Assembly (NCBI GenBank): GCA_016188145.1
Contig: JACPIJ010000053.1
Location: 1-37,243 of the forward strand
DNA from: Candidatus Woesearchaeota archaeon
Lineage (GTDB): Archaea; Nanobdellota; Nanobdellia; Woesearchaeales; UBA10216
Length of the DNA stretch: 37,243 nucleotides
Direction: 5' to 3'
Shown here: in pieces, positions 1 through 6,865 of the stretch
Numbering within the stretch: position 1 is the first letter of the stretch
Layout: every line of letters begins with the position of its first letter
Notes under the pieces: model-generated
What the model saw: only the letters and a program-made list of their open reading frames with translations
What the model was told of the DNA's origin: nothing
Databases searched by the model: none
Position numbers and translations under genes: made by a program

Positions 1-4
1 AATG

Positions 5-77
5 TCAGAATTTTCCACTAGTCTTTGACTAGTGGCAGAACTTGTTGTTCTGCCAATTCTATTGAGGAAAATTCTGA
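5..77. repeat. Twin-hairpin element A with outer stem
   Basis: A perfect 12 bp outer stem joins 5-16 to 66-77. Inside it are two adjacent hairpins: 15-23 pairs with 27-35 (9 bp, 3-base loop) and 34-41 pairs with 47-54 (8 bp, 5-base loop). The order (small-loop hairpin, then 5-base-loop hairpin) is that of the elements at 12100, 12583, 35206 and 36297. No coding region overlaps on either strand. It could be the 3' part of a structured RNA whose start lies outside the window, or a dispersed palindromic element. Confidence 0.7.
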
Positions 78-82
78 GCACT

Positions 83-127
83 AAGAACCACCCATCAGAG
101 ATGGGTGGGATTATATGGGTGGTTCTT
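83..127. repeat. Nested inverted repeats with two alternative pairings
   Basis: Bases 83-94 pair perfectly with 116-127 (12 bp). Part of the same left arm (88-94) can instead pair with 102-108 (7 bp, 7-base loop). The two folds are mutually exclusive because they share an arm. It lies between twin-hairpin element A and the extended hairpin at 163-229. Confidence 0.6.
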
Positions 128-162
128 TAGAACCCAGCACTTCAGTGCGACTTTTCAATTCC

Positions 163-229
163 AAAACTCGCCTGTATGTGAGGAGCGTAAAACCAAGGGT
201 TTTGTTGTAGCTCCGAGCAGGCGAGTTTT
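163..229. repeat. Extended interrupted hairpin downstream of the first minus-strand gene
   Basis: Three stacked helices share one axis: 163-174 with 218-229 (12 bp), 182-186 with 210-214 (5 bp), and 189-194 with 198-203 (6 bp, 3-base loop). The right arm ends two bases before the stop codon of the minus-strand membrane-protein gene. On that strand it would be the first thing transcribed after the stop. It may be a 3' UTR processing or termination structure, or part of a small RNA filling 1-230. No gene is visible in 1-230. Confidence 0.6.
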
Positions 230-230
230 G

Positions 231-566
231 TTATGCCAAGAAGTCAATGCTTTGGTGGGCTTTGTAGCTTACCACGGCTGCAGCAGCAAATATCAGCGTT
301 ATAACAAGCCAGTTGCCTGTCCTGTGGCCGAACAGGTATCCAACCAGGAATGCAAGGCTTATGGCATTGAACGGCAATGCATCATTTTCCCTTTTCACGT
401 AGCTCAGCCTGCCAGCTATCAGGCCGGCTGCTGCAATAAGGAGGTACGAAAAAGTCACGTCAATGATAAGCTTCCCTGCAGCAAACCCTAGGAACAGCAA
501 GCCCAAAAATGATAGCTCTACCCAGTTTGTGAGAAATTCAAAGCCCCCATTCCCCCACATTTTCAT
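231..566 (-). CDS. Small multi-spanning membrane protein, function unknown
   Basis: I do not recognise a family. From the ATG at 566 the product is about 111 residues, almost all hydrophobic: roughly four membrane segments separated by short basic loops (an RLSYVKREND loop in the middle). A longer reading frame continues upstream to a TTG at 605. A TATA-like box on the minus strand near 622-632 predicts transcription starting near 600, which would exclude that TTG, so I prefer the ATG at 566. The gene ends against the hairpin at 163-229. Confidence 0.6.
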   Translation of the reverse strand: MKMWGNGGFEFLTNWVELSFLGLLFLGFAAGKLIIDVTFSYLLIAAAGLIAGRLSYVKRENDALPFNAISLAFLVGYLFGHRTGNWLVITLIFAAAAVVSYKAHQSIDFLA

Positions 567-654
567 GTTCGAGACTTTGCCGGGCTTTTCCGGCTTTGGC
601 TGCAATAAGTGTCTTTAATGTTTTTAAATATTGTGCAAAACGTGCAGAATCTGC

Positions 655-1416
655 CTAATTCCAGCTTCCAAGCTTTGGCTCAAGGAGGTTGAAGTAGGTT
701 ATTGCCGTGAGCAGCCCTATTATCAAAGACGCTATTATTGCAATCCATACGCTTAGCCCCGGAATCAGCAGCAAAACGCCGCAGCTTATTATTGCTCCGA
801 ACACGAAGGGATAGGCTGTTTTGCTGGCATACATTATGTTTGCCCCGTCCAATGGGGGGATTGGCAGGGCGTTTGTTATTGCAAACAGCACGTTTACAAG
901 CACTATCTTTTCAGTTACAGCAGGAGGCAAAAAGCCCATTCCCTTAACGGCAACTGCCAGGAACAGGTTTGAAAGCGGGCCTGCCAGAGATACCTTCCCA
1001 AGGTCGTAGTAGCCAAGCTGGTACCTGAAATACCCAAGCCTGTGCTTTTCCATTATGTTCAGGAACACGCCGCTGTAAGCAAGGAATATCACCTTGCCGT
1101 AAGTCATGAAAGCCAGGATAATGCCTGCGAGCAGCCCGTAAAGGAAGGGCTTGAACTCTGTCTTGTAGCCCATGTTCAGGCCGAATATCCTGTGGGCTGA
1201 TTCGTGGACAAAAACCGCAATTGCAACGGCAACCACGCTCAGCGCGAAATTGCTGATAAAAACGCTCAGAACAAAACCCTCGCCTTCGAAGCTGAAGCCG
1301 ACCATGAATGCCATTGCCAATACTGATGCCAGCAGCCACAGCTGCTCGTTCCTGCCGAACTTATAGTATCTCCTAATCCTGTCAATCCAATCGTAAAATG
1401 GGTATAGCGATGGCAT
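655..1416 (-). CDS. Site-2-protease-like membrane metalloprotease (peptidase M50)
   Basis: A 253-residue membrane protein with the two M50 hallmarks. Zinc motif HESAH (HExxH) lies near residue 70 in VFVHESAH, and a second-ligand motif near residue 190 reads NALPIPPLDGANIM. M50 enzymes cleave substrates inside the membrane, often releasing regulators. Several hydrophobic segments surround both motifs. It starts at an ATG; a TATA-like TTTAAA lies near 1470-1480. The neighbouring membrane protein (231-566) is on the same strand 88 bases downstream and may be co-transcribed. The natural substrate cannot be told from the sequence. Confidence 0.88.
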   Translation of the reverse strand: MPSLYPFYDWIDRIRRYYKFGRNEQLWLLASVLAMAFMVGFSFEGEGFVLSVFISNFALSVVAVAIAVFVHESAHRIFGLNMGYKTEFKPFLYGLLAGIILAFMTYGKVIFLAYSGVFLNIMEKHRLGYFRYQLGYYDLGKVSLAGPLSNLFLAVAVKGMGFLPPAVTEKIVLVNVLFAITNALPIPPLDGANIMYASKTAYPFVFGAIISCGVLLLIPGLSVWIAIIASLIIGLLTAITYFNLLEPKLGSWN

Positions 1417-1549
1417 CTTCTTTCTGTGGCTCTCCTCTTTTTCTTTCGTCTATAATTCACTTACTGTGTTTTTAAATGCTTCGCTAATCAGTTGGCGGCA
1501 GCTTGGAAAAATATTTAAACTGCCAGCTCTCCCACGCTTTTTGATTTAA

Positions 1550-2344
1550 ATGGGAATAACCCAACAGGAACTTGATCTCTTAACACAATGGGCAAGGCAG
1601 CCAAGAGCCGGCCCTAATTTAACAATGCCCTCCCGTTATTCTCATGACGGAGCTGTGTCCGAAGATGAAATGCAAGCGGCTGAATTAAGGAAACCTGCTG
1701 CGAGAGAAGACCGTTACGATCTGGATGGAATGGGCGGGATTGAGTCAACTGTTAGACGATACAGGCCAAATGGAGCTTCAGCAAATGGTTCAAAGAGAGA
1801 AGCACAGGAACACTTTGTAAAAGGAACTGTTGGTGACGTGTTATTCTCTGCCATTTTTAGCGGCAGCAAGTCATCTTCAGTAAGACGAGTCCACGCTTAC
1901 TTAACCGAACTTGCTCGGCATCAACCGGATGTTCGCTATTCTCGTTCTTTTTCTGATTCGGTCCTTTCAGCACTTTTCCAGGCAAAGGGCTCAATTTCAA
2001 GAGAGCCGTCATTCGCTATTCAGCTAAGATTGTCTGACAGGTTGGAAGTGATTGCTTCCGTTGCTTTTGGGCAGTTGAATGAACGCCCAGCCTTCGCTTT
2101 ATTTAGTAATTGGAGGAGTTCTGATGCTTATTTTGAAGAGCCACCTTCAGATAACGGTGTAAGTCATAGAACGAAGCAATCGTACGTGAATCAACATCCT
2201 GGTCGTTATGCGATGATGCAACCTGTTGGCAGTAACGGGCATAAGCAGCAGCCCGCTTATGCCGGAGCCCTCCCGCAACCTCATGACGGGATGCGCCAGC
2301 TGCTGCATTCTGTTAAGGCTTCCCCATTACCTGGAATAATGTGA
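1550..2344 (+). CDS. Unrecognised protein (orphan)
   Basis: A 264-residue protein with no family I can name. It is rich in Ser, Arg, Gln and Pro at the N terminus, has a more structured-looking middle (about residues 85-200) and a low-complexity C terminus. A TATA box (ATATTTAAA near 1511) sits about 30 bases before the ATG, so transcription from here is credible. The ORF carries a split direct repeat near both ends (1627-1650 and 2267-2289) and a 9 bp inverted repeat at 2238-2263. It converges on the TraB gene with one base between stops. Confidence 0.55.
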   Translation: MGITQQELDLLTQWARQPRAGPNLTMPSRYSHDGAVSEDEMQAAELRKPAAREDRYDLDGMGGIESTVRRYRPNGASANGSKREAQEHFVKGTVGDVLFSAIFSGSKSSSVRRVHAYLTELARHQPDVRYSRSFSDSVLSALFQAKGSISREPSFAIQLRLSDRLEVIASVAFGQLNERPAFALFSNWRSSDAYFEEPPSDNGVSHRTKQSYVNQHPGRYAMMQPVGSNGHKQQPAYAGALPQPHDGMRQLLHSVKASPLPGIM

Positions 2345-2345
2345 C

Positions 2346-3026
2346 TCACTTTTCTAAGTAATTCCTGACAAGCCTCACAATCTCCCTCTCGTGCCCCGCT
2401 CCAACCACGGCAACAATCCTGCTTTGCGGCTCCATTTCCATTATCCTAGCAAGCATATTTGCCATGTAATTGTCCCTGTCAGTTACCAGCGCCTTGTATA
2501 GCTGCGGATACCTTTCTTTCACTTTTTTCATTGCCATCCTGACAAAGCTTTCAGGAGGGACTTTTGTAAGGTCCAATTCCCCCCGCATTTTTATATTATC
2601 AATCCCGGCCATACCGAAAAGCAGGTCCCTGGCGAGCTTAAGCTTTTCCATCAGGCTTATTCCCGAGATTCTGCCCATCGTTATGTTGAAGGGCTGGTCT
2701 ATCAGGGCCACTCTTGTGCCATTCTGCCTTGCAAGCTCAACCGCAGCCTTCATCTCTTCGCCAGGGCTTGTGCCAATCATTTTGCCAAGCCGCCTTTGCA
2801 GGAAGTTGCCTATGAGGAAGAACAGTGTTCCCGTCAGCCCAATCACTTTTATCATTGAAATGCTGAATCTAGGCTTCTGTCCGGAAAGCATGACGTGAAG
2901 CCTCGCATGGTCAAGCTCAACAGAAACTATGTCCGGCTTCTCTGCCAGTATTGCCTCCTTTACCCTGCTCACGCTGTCCTTTGCAATGTGCGAGGTTCCG
3001 ATTACGGTTAAGTTGCCGTGTTTCAT
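2346..3026 (-). CDS. TraB/PrgY/GumN family protein
   Basis: The N terminus matches the TraB family: TVIGTSHIAKDS, followed by PDIVSVELDHARL, and near the C terminus VVGAGHEREIV, the family's last conserved block with its histidine. At 226 residues it contains the catalytic-like TraB domain only. Many archaeal homologues are nearer 390 residues, with a C-terminal membrane region that is absent here. One hydrophobic stretch (IGLTGTLFFLIGNF, about residues 62-75) is present. Bacterial relatives degrade or sequester peptides and are proposed metalloproteases; the archaeal role is unknown. Confidence 0.85.
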   Translation of the reverse strand: MKHGNLTVIGTSHIAKDSVSRVKEAILAEKPDIVSVELDHARLHVMLSGQKPRFSISMIKVIGLTGTLFFLIGNFLQRRLGKMIGTSPGEEMKAAVELARQNGTRVALIDQPFNITMGRISGISLMEKLKLARDLLFGMAGIDNIKMRGELDLTKVPPESFVRMAMKKVKERYPQLYKALVTDRDNYMANMLARIMEMEPQSRIVAVVGAGHEREIVRLVRNYLEK

Positions 3027-3080
3027 TTTTTTCCAATTTGTTCGTTGCAGTGACGAATATCGAAAACGCCTGTTCCAAAA

Positions 3081-3153
3081 AGTTTATATATTGCTGCGGG
3101 AATAGGAACAGGGTTTCAATTTAAACTGTTTGTTATTTTTGAGGTGAATGGGA
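3081..3153 (+). promoter_or_regulatory. Promoter and Shine-Dalgarno for the PRC-barrel gene
   Basis: A TATA box (TTTATATA near 3083-3090) is followed by a roughly 40-base leader. The leader contains GAGGTGA at 3141-3147, complementary to the archaeal 16S rRNA 3' end. That site is correctly spaced for the ATG at 3153 and overlaps the alternative GTG at 3144, which therefore is not the likely start. Confidence 0.7.
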
Positions 3154-3428
3154 TGCTCAGGATGAAAAGGGTAACAGAAGTTTACGAGATGAGAGTATTT
3201 ACCGATACCGGTGATTACTTTGGCGATGTTGAAGAGGCGCTTCTTACGCAGACAAAGGTTATCGGCTGGAGGGTCAAGGCAACCAGAAACTCAGTCCTGA
3301 GCAAGCTTCTCGGCACTGCAAAGGGCGTTGTAGTCCCGCATCAGCTGGTTAAGTCTGTTGGTGACGTAATGATAATCTCAAAGGCGGCTATGCCAAGCTA
3401 TACGGCGGAAGAGCCTGTTGGTGTTTAG
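3153..3428 (+). CDS. PRC-barrel domain protein
   Basis: A 91-residue protein that is essentially one PRC-barrel. It opens with a strand pattern ending in DTGDYFGDVEEALL, continues with the IGWRVKAT strand, and has the conserved PHQLVKSVGDVMIIS segment near the end. PRC-barrels occur in photosynthetic reaction centre H subunits and in RimM. Free-standing archaeal copies are common and may bind RNA or proteins, possibly in RNA metabolism or cell division. The ATG at 3153 is chosen because of the strong GAGGTGA six bases upstream. Confidence 0.8.
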   Translation: MLRMKRVTEVYEMRVFTDTGDYFGDVEEALLTQTKVIGWRVKATRNSVLSKLLGTAKGVVVPHQLVKSVGDVMIISKAAMPSYTAEEPVGV

Positions 3429-3462
3429 TTTTGGTTGAGTATTCTTGGCTTTGATTGTACAC

Positions 3463-4770
3463 TCAGTTCAATGCCTGCCGCGCTTGCCGTTTAGGTCTTC
3501 GGCTTTCAAAAACTTGTTCGTATGTCCTTCTCTCTAATGGCGTGAGGAGATGTCCGTCTGGCCTTGCTATTATTGAAACAACCTCCTGCTGAGTTCTCCC
3601 GTCAAAGCCTCTAAAGTACCCTCTAGTACTTACCATTGGATCGCCTGTTAGCTCTGCCATTTCAGAAACAGGAGGTGTTCTTCCTTCACTCATCCAGGTA
3701 AATATTGGTATGTTTAGCATTATTAAAGGCAGCTCGGCTCCGTTTTCTGGTCTGCTGAAAGGTGCCTTAATCCGTAACCTGCTGTCGTAAAGTATGTGAA
3801 CGCTTCTGCCATCGTTCTTTGTTAGGATAATGCTCGCAGTTTGGAATGGCGTCCCTCTAAAATCTGTGGCGAAACCACTAAACGCGTAGACCTCTCTTTC
3901 CCGTGCACGCTTTATGCCGTTAATTATCTCCTGCGCCCTTTTATCAATGTTTTTCATGTGCTTCACTACTTCCAGTGTGAGATTTCCCTCGCTTATCTGC
4001 ACGATTGTTTCCTGAGTTAGTGCGCCGCTTCTTATCAGATAATCATCTATGGTTGCTTCCTTTATTCCCCCGAAAGCATCCATAAACAACGCCTCAAGCA
4101 CAGAAACATTTGTGAACGCAAATGGCACTCTATACTGGCCGGTTGTTCTGCTGATGTGGATTAATGAAGCGGCAACATGGTAGCACGCAACCATCACATT
4201 GAATGTTGGGAATCCGGAAACATCCAGCATCGGCACAGCAACTCCGGAAAGAGCGGCTCCATTTTGTTGTTGTTCGCTTATCGTGTCATAGTTCCCTTTG
4301 GCAGTATTGTATCTGAATGTTTGGCACTGGCACATATACTGCATAATATTCCCAGAGCTGTCAAGTTTAATTGTCACAGCTCTCTCCCTTTCCTTTTTTT
4401 CATTACCCCTCCTTCTTATCGTGTAGTGCCAAACCCCTCCACCTGACAGCTCTGCCTGTTTTATTGGCTGCTTTGTTATAAGTGCCGAGCTGTTTTCGTG
4501 GTGGGCTCTAACCCTCTCTAAAACGTCTTCGAGACATACGCTTCTCCCCAATCTCTTTTCAATCAGGCATATGGCTGCTCGTATCGAAGGTGCCTCAAAG
4601 GCAGGATTGATGGTAGCCTCTTTCAGGACCTCTTCAAGCCCTTTCCTTACTTCTGACTTGCTCATGAGCCCTATTTCCGCCTCAGCAAATGACGATGGCG
4701 TAAGAAGGTACTTGTCAGTGCCATCTGTGATTGTGGGCCCTTCAAACAGCTCGTTTATCCCTCTATCCAT
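3463..4770 (-). CDS. Unrecognised protein with a SWIM-like zinc-binding motif
   Basis: A 435-residue protein of unknown family. Near residues 150-205 it has MCQCQTF followed about 55 residues later by ACYHVAASL. This is the CxC...CxH arrangement of SWIM zinc fingers with an unusually long linker. The N-terminal 100 residues are helical and charged, and a basic segment (RRRGNEKKERER) precedes the motif, consistent with nucleic-acid binding. The ATG at 4770 lies about 27 bases from a TATA box in a divergent promoter shared with the MIP18-like gene. Function is not known; the SWIM reading is by pattern only. Confidence 0.6.
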   Translation of the reverse strand: MDRGINELFEGPTITDGTDKYLLTPSSFAEAEIGLMSKSEVRKGLEEVLKEATINPAFEAPSIRAAICLIEKRLGRSVCLEDVLERVRAHHENSSALITKQPIKQAELSGGGVWHYTIRRRGNEKKERERAVTIKLDSSGNIMQYMCQCQTFRYNTAKGNYDTISEQQQNGAALSGVAVPMLDVSGFPTFNVMVACYHVAASLIHISRTTGQYRVPFAFTNVSVLEALFMDAFGGIKEATIDDYLIRSGALTQETIVQISEGNLTLEVVKHMKNIDKRAQEIINGIKRAREREVYAFSGFATDFRGTPFQTASIILTKNDGRSVHILYDSRLRIKAPFSRPENGAELPLIMLNIPIFTWMSEGRTPPVSEMAELTGDPMVSTRGYFRGFDGRTQQEVVSIIARPDGHLLTPLERRTYEQVFESRRPKRQARQALN

Positions 4771-4792
4771 AGACGGCGGAGATGCTTCTGCC

Positions 4793-4812
4793 GATATAAA
4801 CCTTTTTAAAAC
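4793..4812. promoter_or_regulatory. Compact divergent promoter
   Basis: Two TATA-like boxes overlap back to back: GATATAAACC for the minus-strand gene starting at 4770 and CTTTTTAAAAC for the plus-strand gene starting at 4833. Each is about 25-27 bases from its ATG, so both messages would be nearly leaderless. Confidence 0.65.
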
Positions 4813-4832
4813 TTGGGTGCTTTTCCAGACTT

Positions 4833-5168
4833 ATGGCAGCCACAGCAGCAGAAGCAGCCAAGCTTTCAACAGGGCTTTCAAAGGAAGCTGTTTTTGAGCA
4901 GCTCAGGCAGGTAGAGGACCCGGAGCTCCATTACAACATAGTTGACCTCGGCCTTATTTACGGGGTCAGGATAGACCAGGGCATGGTTGTTATTGACATG
5001 ACCTTTACCTCGCCCATGTGCCCTGTCGGGCCTTTCATTGTTTCGAAGGTTGAGGAAGTTGTAAAGAAGCTTTCAGGCGTTACTGGCGTTACCATAAACA
5101 TCGTCTGGGAGCCGTTGTGGAGCCCTGACCGCATGTCTGACGAGGCCAAGGTTGCGCTCGGCATCTGA
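4833..5168 (+). CDS. MIP18/DUF59 family Fe-S assembly protein (SufT-like)
   Basis: A 111-residue protein matching the MIP18 (DUF59) family over nearly its whole length: VEDPELHYNIVDLGLIY, then TFTSPMCPVGPF with the conserved cysteine, then VNIVWEPLWSPDRMS. Relatives (SufT, the PaaD domain, eukaryotic CIA2) act in maturation of iron-sulfur proteins. The full SUF operon elsewhere in this window (22118-28539) makes this role fit. The ATG at 4833 lies about 27 bases from a TATA box, so translation is probably leaderless. Confidence 0.88.
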   Translation: MAATAAEAAKLSTGLSKEAVFEQLRQVEDPELHYNIVDLGLIYGVRIDQGMVVIDMTFTSPMCPVGPFIVSKVEEVVKKLSGVTGVTINIVWEPLWSPDRMSDEAKVALGI

Positions 5169-5174
5169 ACAGCA

Positions 5175-5186
5175 ACTTTTAAAACA
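5175..5186 (+). promoter_or_regulatory. TATA box for tRNA-Gly
   Basis: CTTTTAAAAC lies about 28 bases upstream of the first tRNA base, the normal archaeal spacing. Confidence 0.6.
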
Positions 5187-5209
5187 GGTTATCCTTTCTC
5201 GTTATTTGC

Positions 5210-5297
5210 ACGGCAGTGGTCCAGTGGTAGGACAAAAGCTTCCCATGTTATAAAGCGGAGAGAGCTTTTAATGCGGGTTCGATTCCCGCCTGCCGTA
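5210..5297 (+). tRNA. tRNA-Gly (anticodon CCC) with a 17-base intron
   Basis: Acceptor stem 5210-5216 with 5290-5296 (7 bp), D arm 5219-5233, anticodon stem 5235-5239 with 5264-5268, T arm 5273-5289 with loop TTCGATT, discriminator A at 5297; CCA is not encoded. The intron at 5246-5262 follows position 37. It forms a perfect bulge-helix-bulge: 5240-5243 pairs with 5257-5260, with 3-base bulges at 5244-5246 and 5261-5263. Splicing gives the anticodon loop TTCCCAA, i.e. CCC. The first pair is A-U, unlike the usual G-C of glycine tRNAs. Confidence 0.9.
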
Positions 5298-5336
5298 CTC
5301 ATTAAATTTATATGCCGACTGGCGTTAGCTGTGTTT

Positions 5337-6008
5337 ATGGAGTTGTCCAAAGAAAGTTTTGAAGAGCTTCTGGGCAGCAACAAGCTTCGTATTTCCGTCA
5401 TTGGCATGTCCAACGTTGGCAAAACCAGAAGGGCAAAGAGCCTCGTCGCTGACAATTCCCTTAACTTCTCGTGGGCTTGCGTTGACGACCTTATTGAGGC
5501 AAAGCTCAAGCCGTGGCTTGAAGGCAAGGGCTTTAGGGGTGTCAACGGCGTTGCTGCCTGGATGGGCCAGCCTTACGCCCCTCAATATCCTGAAACGCAG
5601 CGGCTTTTTCTTCAGTTTGAGGAATCAGCAATGGCGGAGATTGACTTTTCCATTGACAAGAACATTGTCGTTGACACTACAGGGAGCGTTATTTACCTTC
5701 CTCAGCATGTGCTTCAGCGGCTGAAAGAGAACACCCTTATAATTTACCTTGAAGCTGCAGAGGATGTTAAAAAGCTTCTTTTCGAGCGCTACATCTCCAA
5801 TCCAAAGCCGGTTATCTGGGGTGGCAGCTTCAGCCGCAATAACGGTGAGACAGGTATGGAAGCGCTTAAGCGCTGCTATCCGCAGCTGCTGGAATACAGG
5901 GCTGCACGATACAAACAGCTGGCTGATATTACCATTCCTCACAGAGTTCTTCGTGATACTTCCGGCAGGCAGTTCCTCGACGAAGTGAGAAAACGGCTTC
6001 CGCAGTAG
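5337..6008 (+). CDS. Shikimate-kinase-like P-loop NTPase
   Basis: A 223-residue protein with a Walker A loop GMSNVGKT near residue 23 and then CVDDLIEAKL, like the DTDxxIE block of shikimate kinases. It continues with a VVDTTGSVIY strand and a lid-like segment with NPKPVIWGG. The fold is therefore that of shikimate kinase or gluconate kinase relatives. The N-terminal substrate region is longer than in AroK, so the substrate is uncertain. I chose the ATG at 5337 because the longer frame runs back into the tRNA. TATA-like ATTAAATTTATATG lies just upstream. Confidence 0.7.
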   Translation: MELSKESFEELLGSNKLRISVIGMSNVGKTRRAKSLVADNSLNFSWACVDDLIEAKLKPWLEGKGFRGVNGVAAWMGQPYAPQYPETQRLFLQFEESAMAEIDFSIDKNIVVDTTGSVIYLPQHVLQRLKENTLIIYLEAAEDVKKLLFERYISNPKPVIWGGSFSRNNGETGMEALKRCYPQLLEYRAARYKQLADITIPHRVLRDTSGRQFLDEVRKRLPQ

Positions 6009-6018
6009 TTTTCCTATT

Positions 6019-6075
6019 CCCAAGTCGACAGCAGTCGGCCAAAGCCGACTTGTGGACCGCTTTCCCAAAGTGGTC
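6019..6075 (-). repeat. Twin-hairpin element C
   Basis: The intergenic space after the kinase-like gene holds two hairpins: 6033-6039 with 6044-6050 (7 bp, 4-base loop) and 6055-6063 with 6067-6075 (9 bp with one G-T, 3-base loop). Read on the minus strand, the order is small-loop hairpin then AGTCGGC hairpin, matching the units at 12100 and 12583. It also carries CCCAAGTCG at 6019-6027, a 9-mer found in the elements at 35206 and 36294. Confidence 0.75.
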
Positions 6076-6117
6076 ACCCCAGTAAACTTTTTAATCCAGC
6101 CATTTTTCCACAGTCAC

Positions 6118-6858
6118 ATGCTAAACATTAAAGAAGTTATAACAAAAATAGCTGGCATCCAAACGTATTCGGAAAACCTCAGGGTTTTCAGGCTAAAGCT
6201 TCCTGAAGGCAGCGGCTTTTCGTTTGTTCCAGGCCAGTTCGTGATGGTTTCGCTTCCAGGCCTTGCTGACGCCAACGGCAGGAAAATAGCAAAAGCTTAC
6301 TCTATAGCATCCTCCCCTTCCCAAACTGGAATTATGGAGCTTTGCATAGTCGGCTATCCAACAGGCGCCCTGTCCCCGAAACTGTTTCAGAAAAACATAG
6401 GTGACGAGGTTGCTGTGACCGGGCCTTACGGCGTATTTCAGCTTAAGCAGCCTGTCCACCCAGGCACTGTTTTTATGGCTGGAGGCACGGGCCTCGCCCC
6501 TCTGATGGGCATGCTCAGGTCGCTCTATGGCACCGGTTATAACGAAAAGCTCTGGCTTTTTTACAGCGTTGGTGAGCCAAGGCTGTTTCTGTTCAAGGAA
6601 GAGCTTCTTGGTTACGAAAAAAACAGCAATTTGCGGTTTGTTGTGTCAACAAGCAACCACAACACTGACTGGCTTTGGGAAAAAGGCAGAGTGACGGACA
6701 CGTTCCCAAGACTTCTGCAGCAGCTGCAGCAGGACGGCGTTCCAAATGAGGAAAGGCAGTTTTACATCTGCGGTCCTCCTCTAATGGTTACGGATACGGT
6801 AAAGATGCTTGAGCAGCTCGGCTTCAGAAAGGAAAACATCCACAAGGAGCAGTGGTGA
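6118..6858 (+). CDS. Ferredoxin-NADP reductase-like FAD/NAD-binding oxidoreductase
   Basis: A 246-residue flavoprotein of the FNR superfamily. An FAD-binding barrel ends in KAYSIASSP (the RxYS-type flavin motif with Lys for Arg). A nucleotide domain follows with MAGGTGLAPLMGML (GTGxAP) and the terminal YICGPPLMV strand. It lacks the C-terminal 2Fe-2S module of dihydroorotate-dehydrogenase electron-transfer subunits and of SudB or hydrogenase gamma subunits, so it probably passes electrons to a separate ferredoxin. The ATG at 6118 is the start that excludes the hairpin element upstream. Confidence 0.85.
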   Translation: MLNIKEVITKIAGIQTYSENLRVFRLKLPEGSGFSFVPGQFVMVSLPGLADANGRKIAKAYSIASSPSQTGIMELCIVGYPTGALSPKLFQKNIGDEVAVTGPYGVFQLKQPVHPGTVFMAGGTGLAPLMGMLRSLYGTGYNEKLWLFYSVGEPRLFLFKEELLGYEKNSNLRFVVSTSNHNTDWLWEKGRVTDTFPRLLQQLQQDGVPNEERQFYICGPPLMVTDTVKMLEQLGFRKENIHKEQW

Positions 6859-6865
6859 ACGCTTC

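Noticed and set aside
105-491. 128-codon open frame on the plus strand at the left edge
   Set aside because: It runs through the stem-loops and antisense to the membrane-protein gene; it has no promoter, no family resemblance and atypical composition.
944-1339. 131-codon frame inside the M50 protease gene
   Set aside because: Same strand, alternate frame of a clearly conserved gene; low-complexity Arg/Gln-rich translation typical of a shadow frame.
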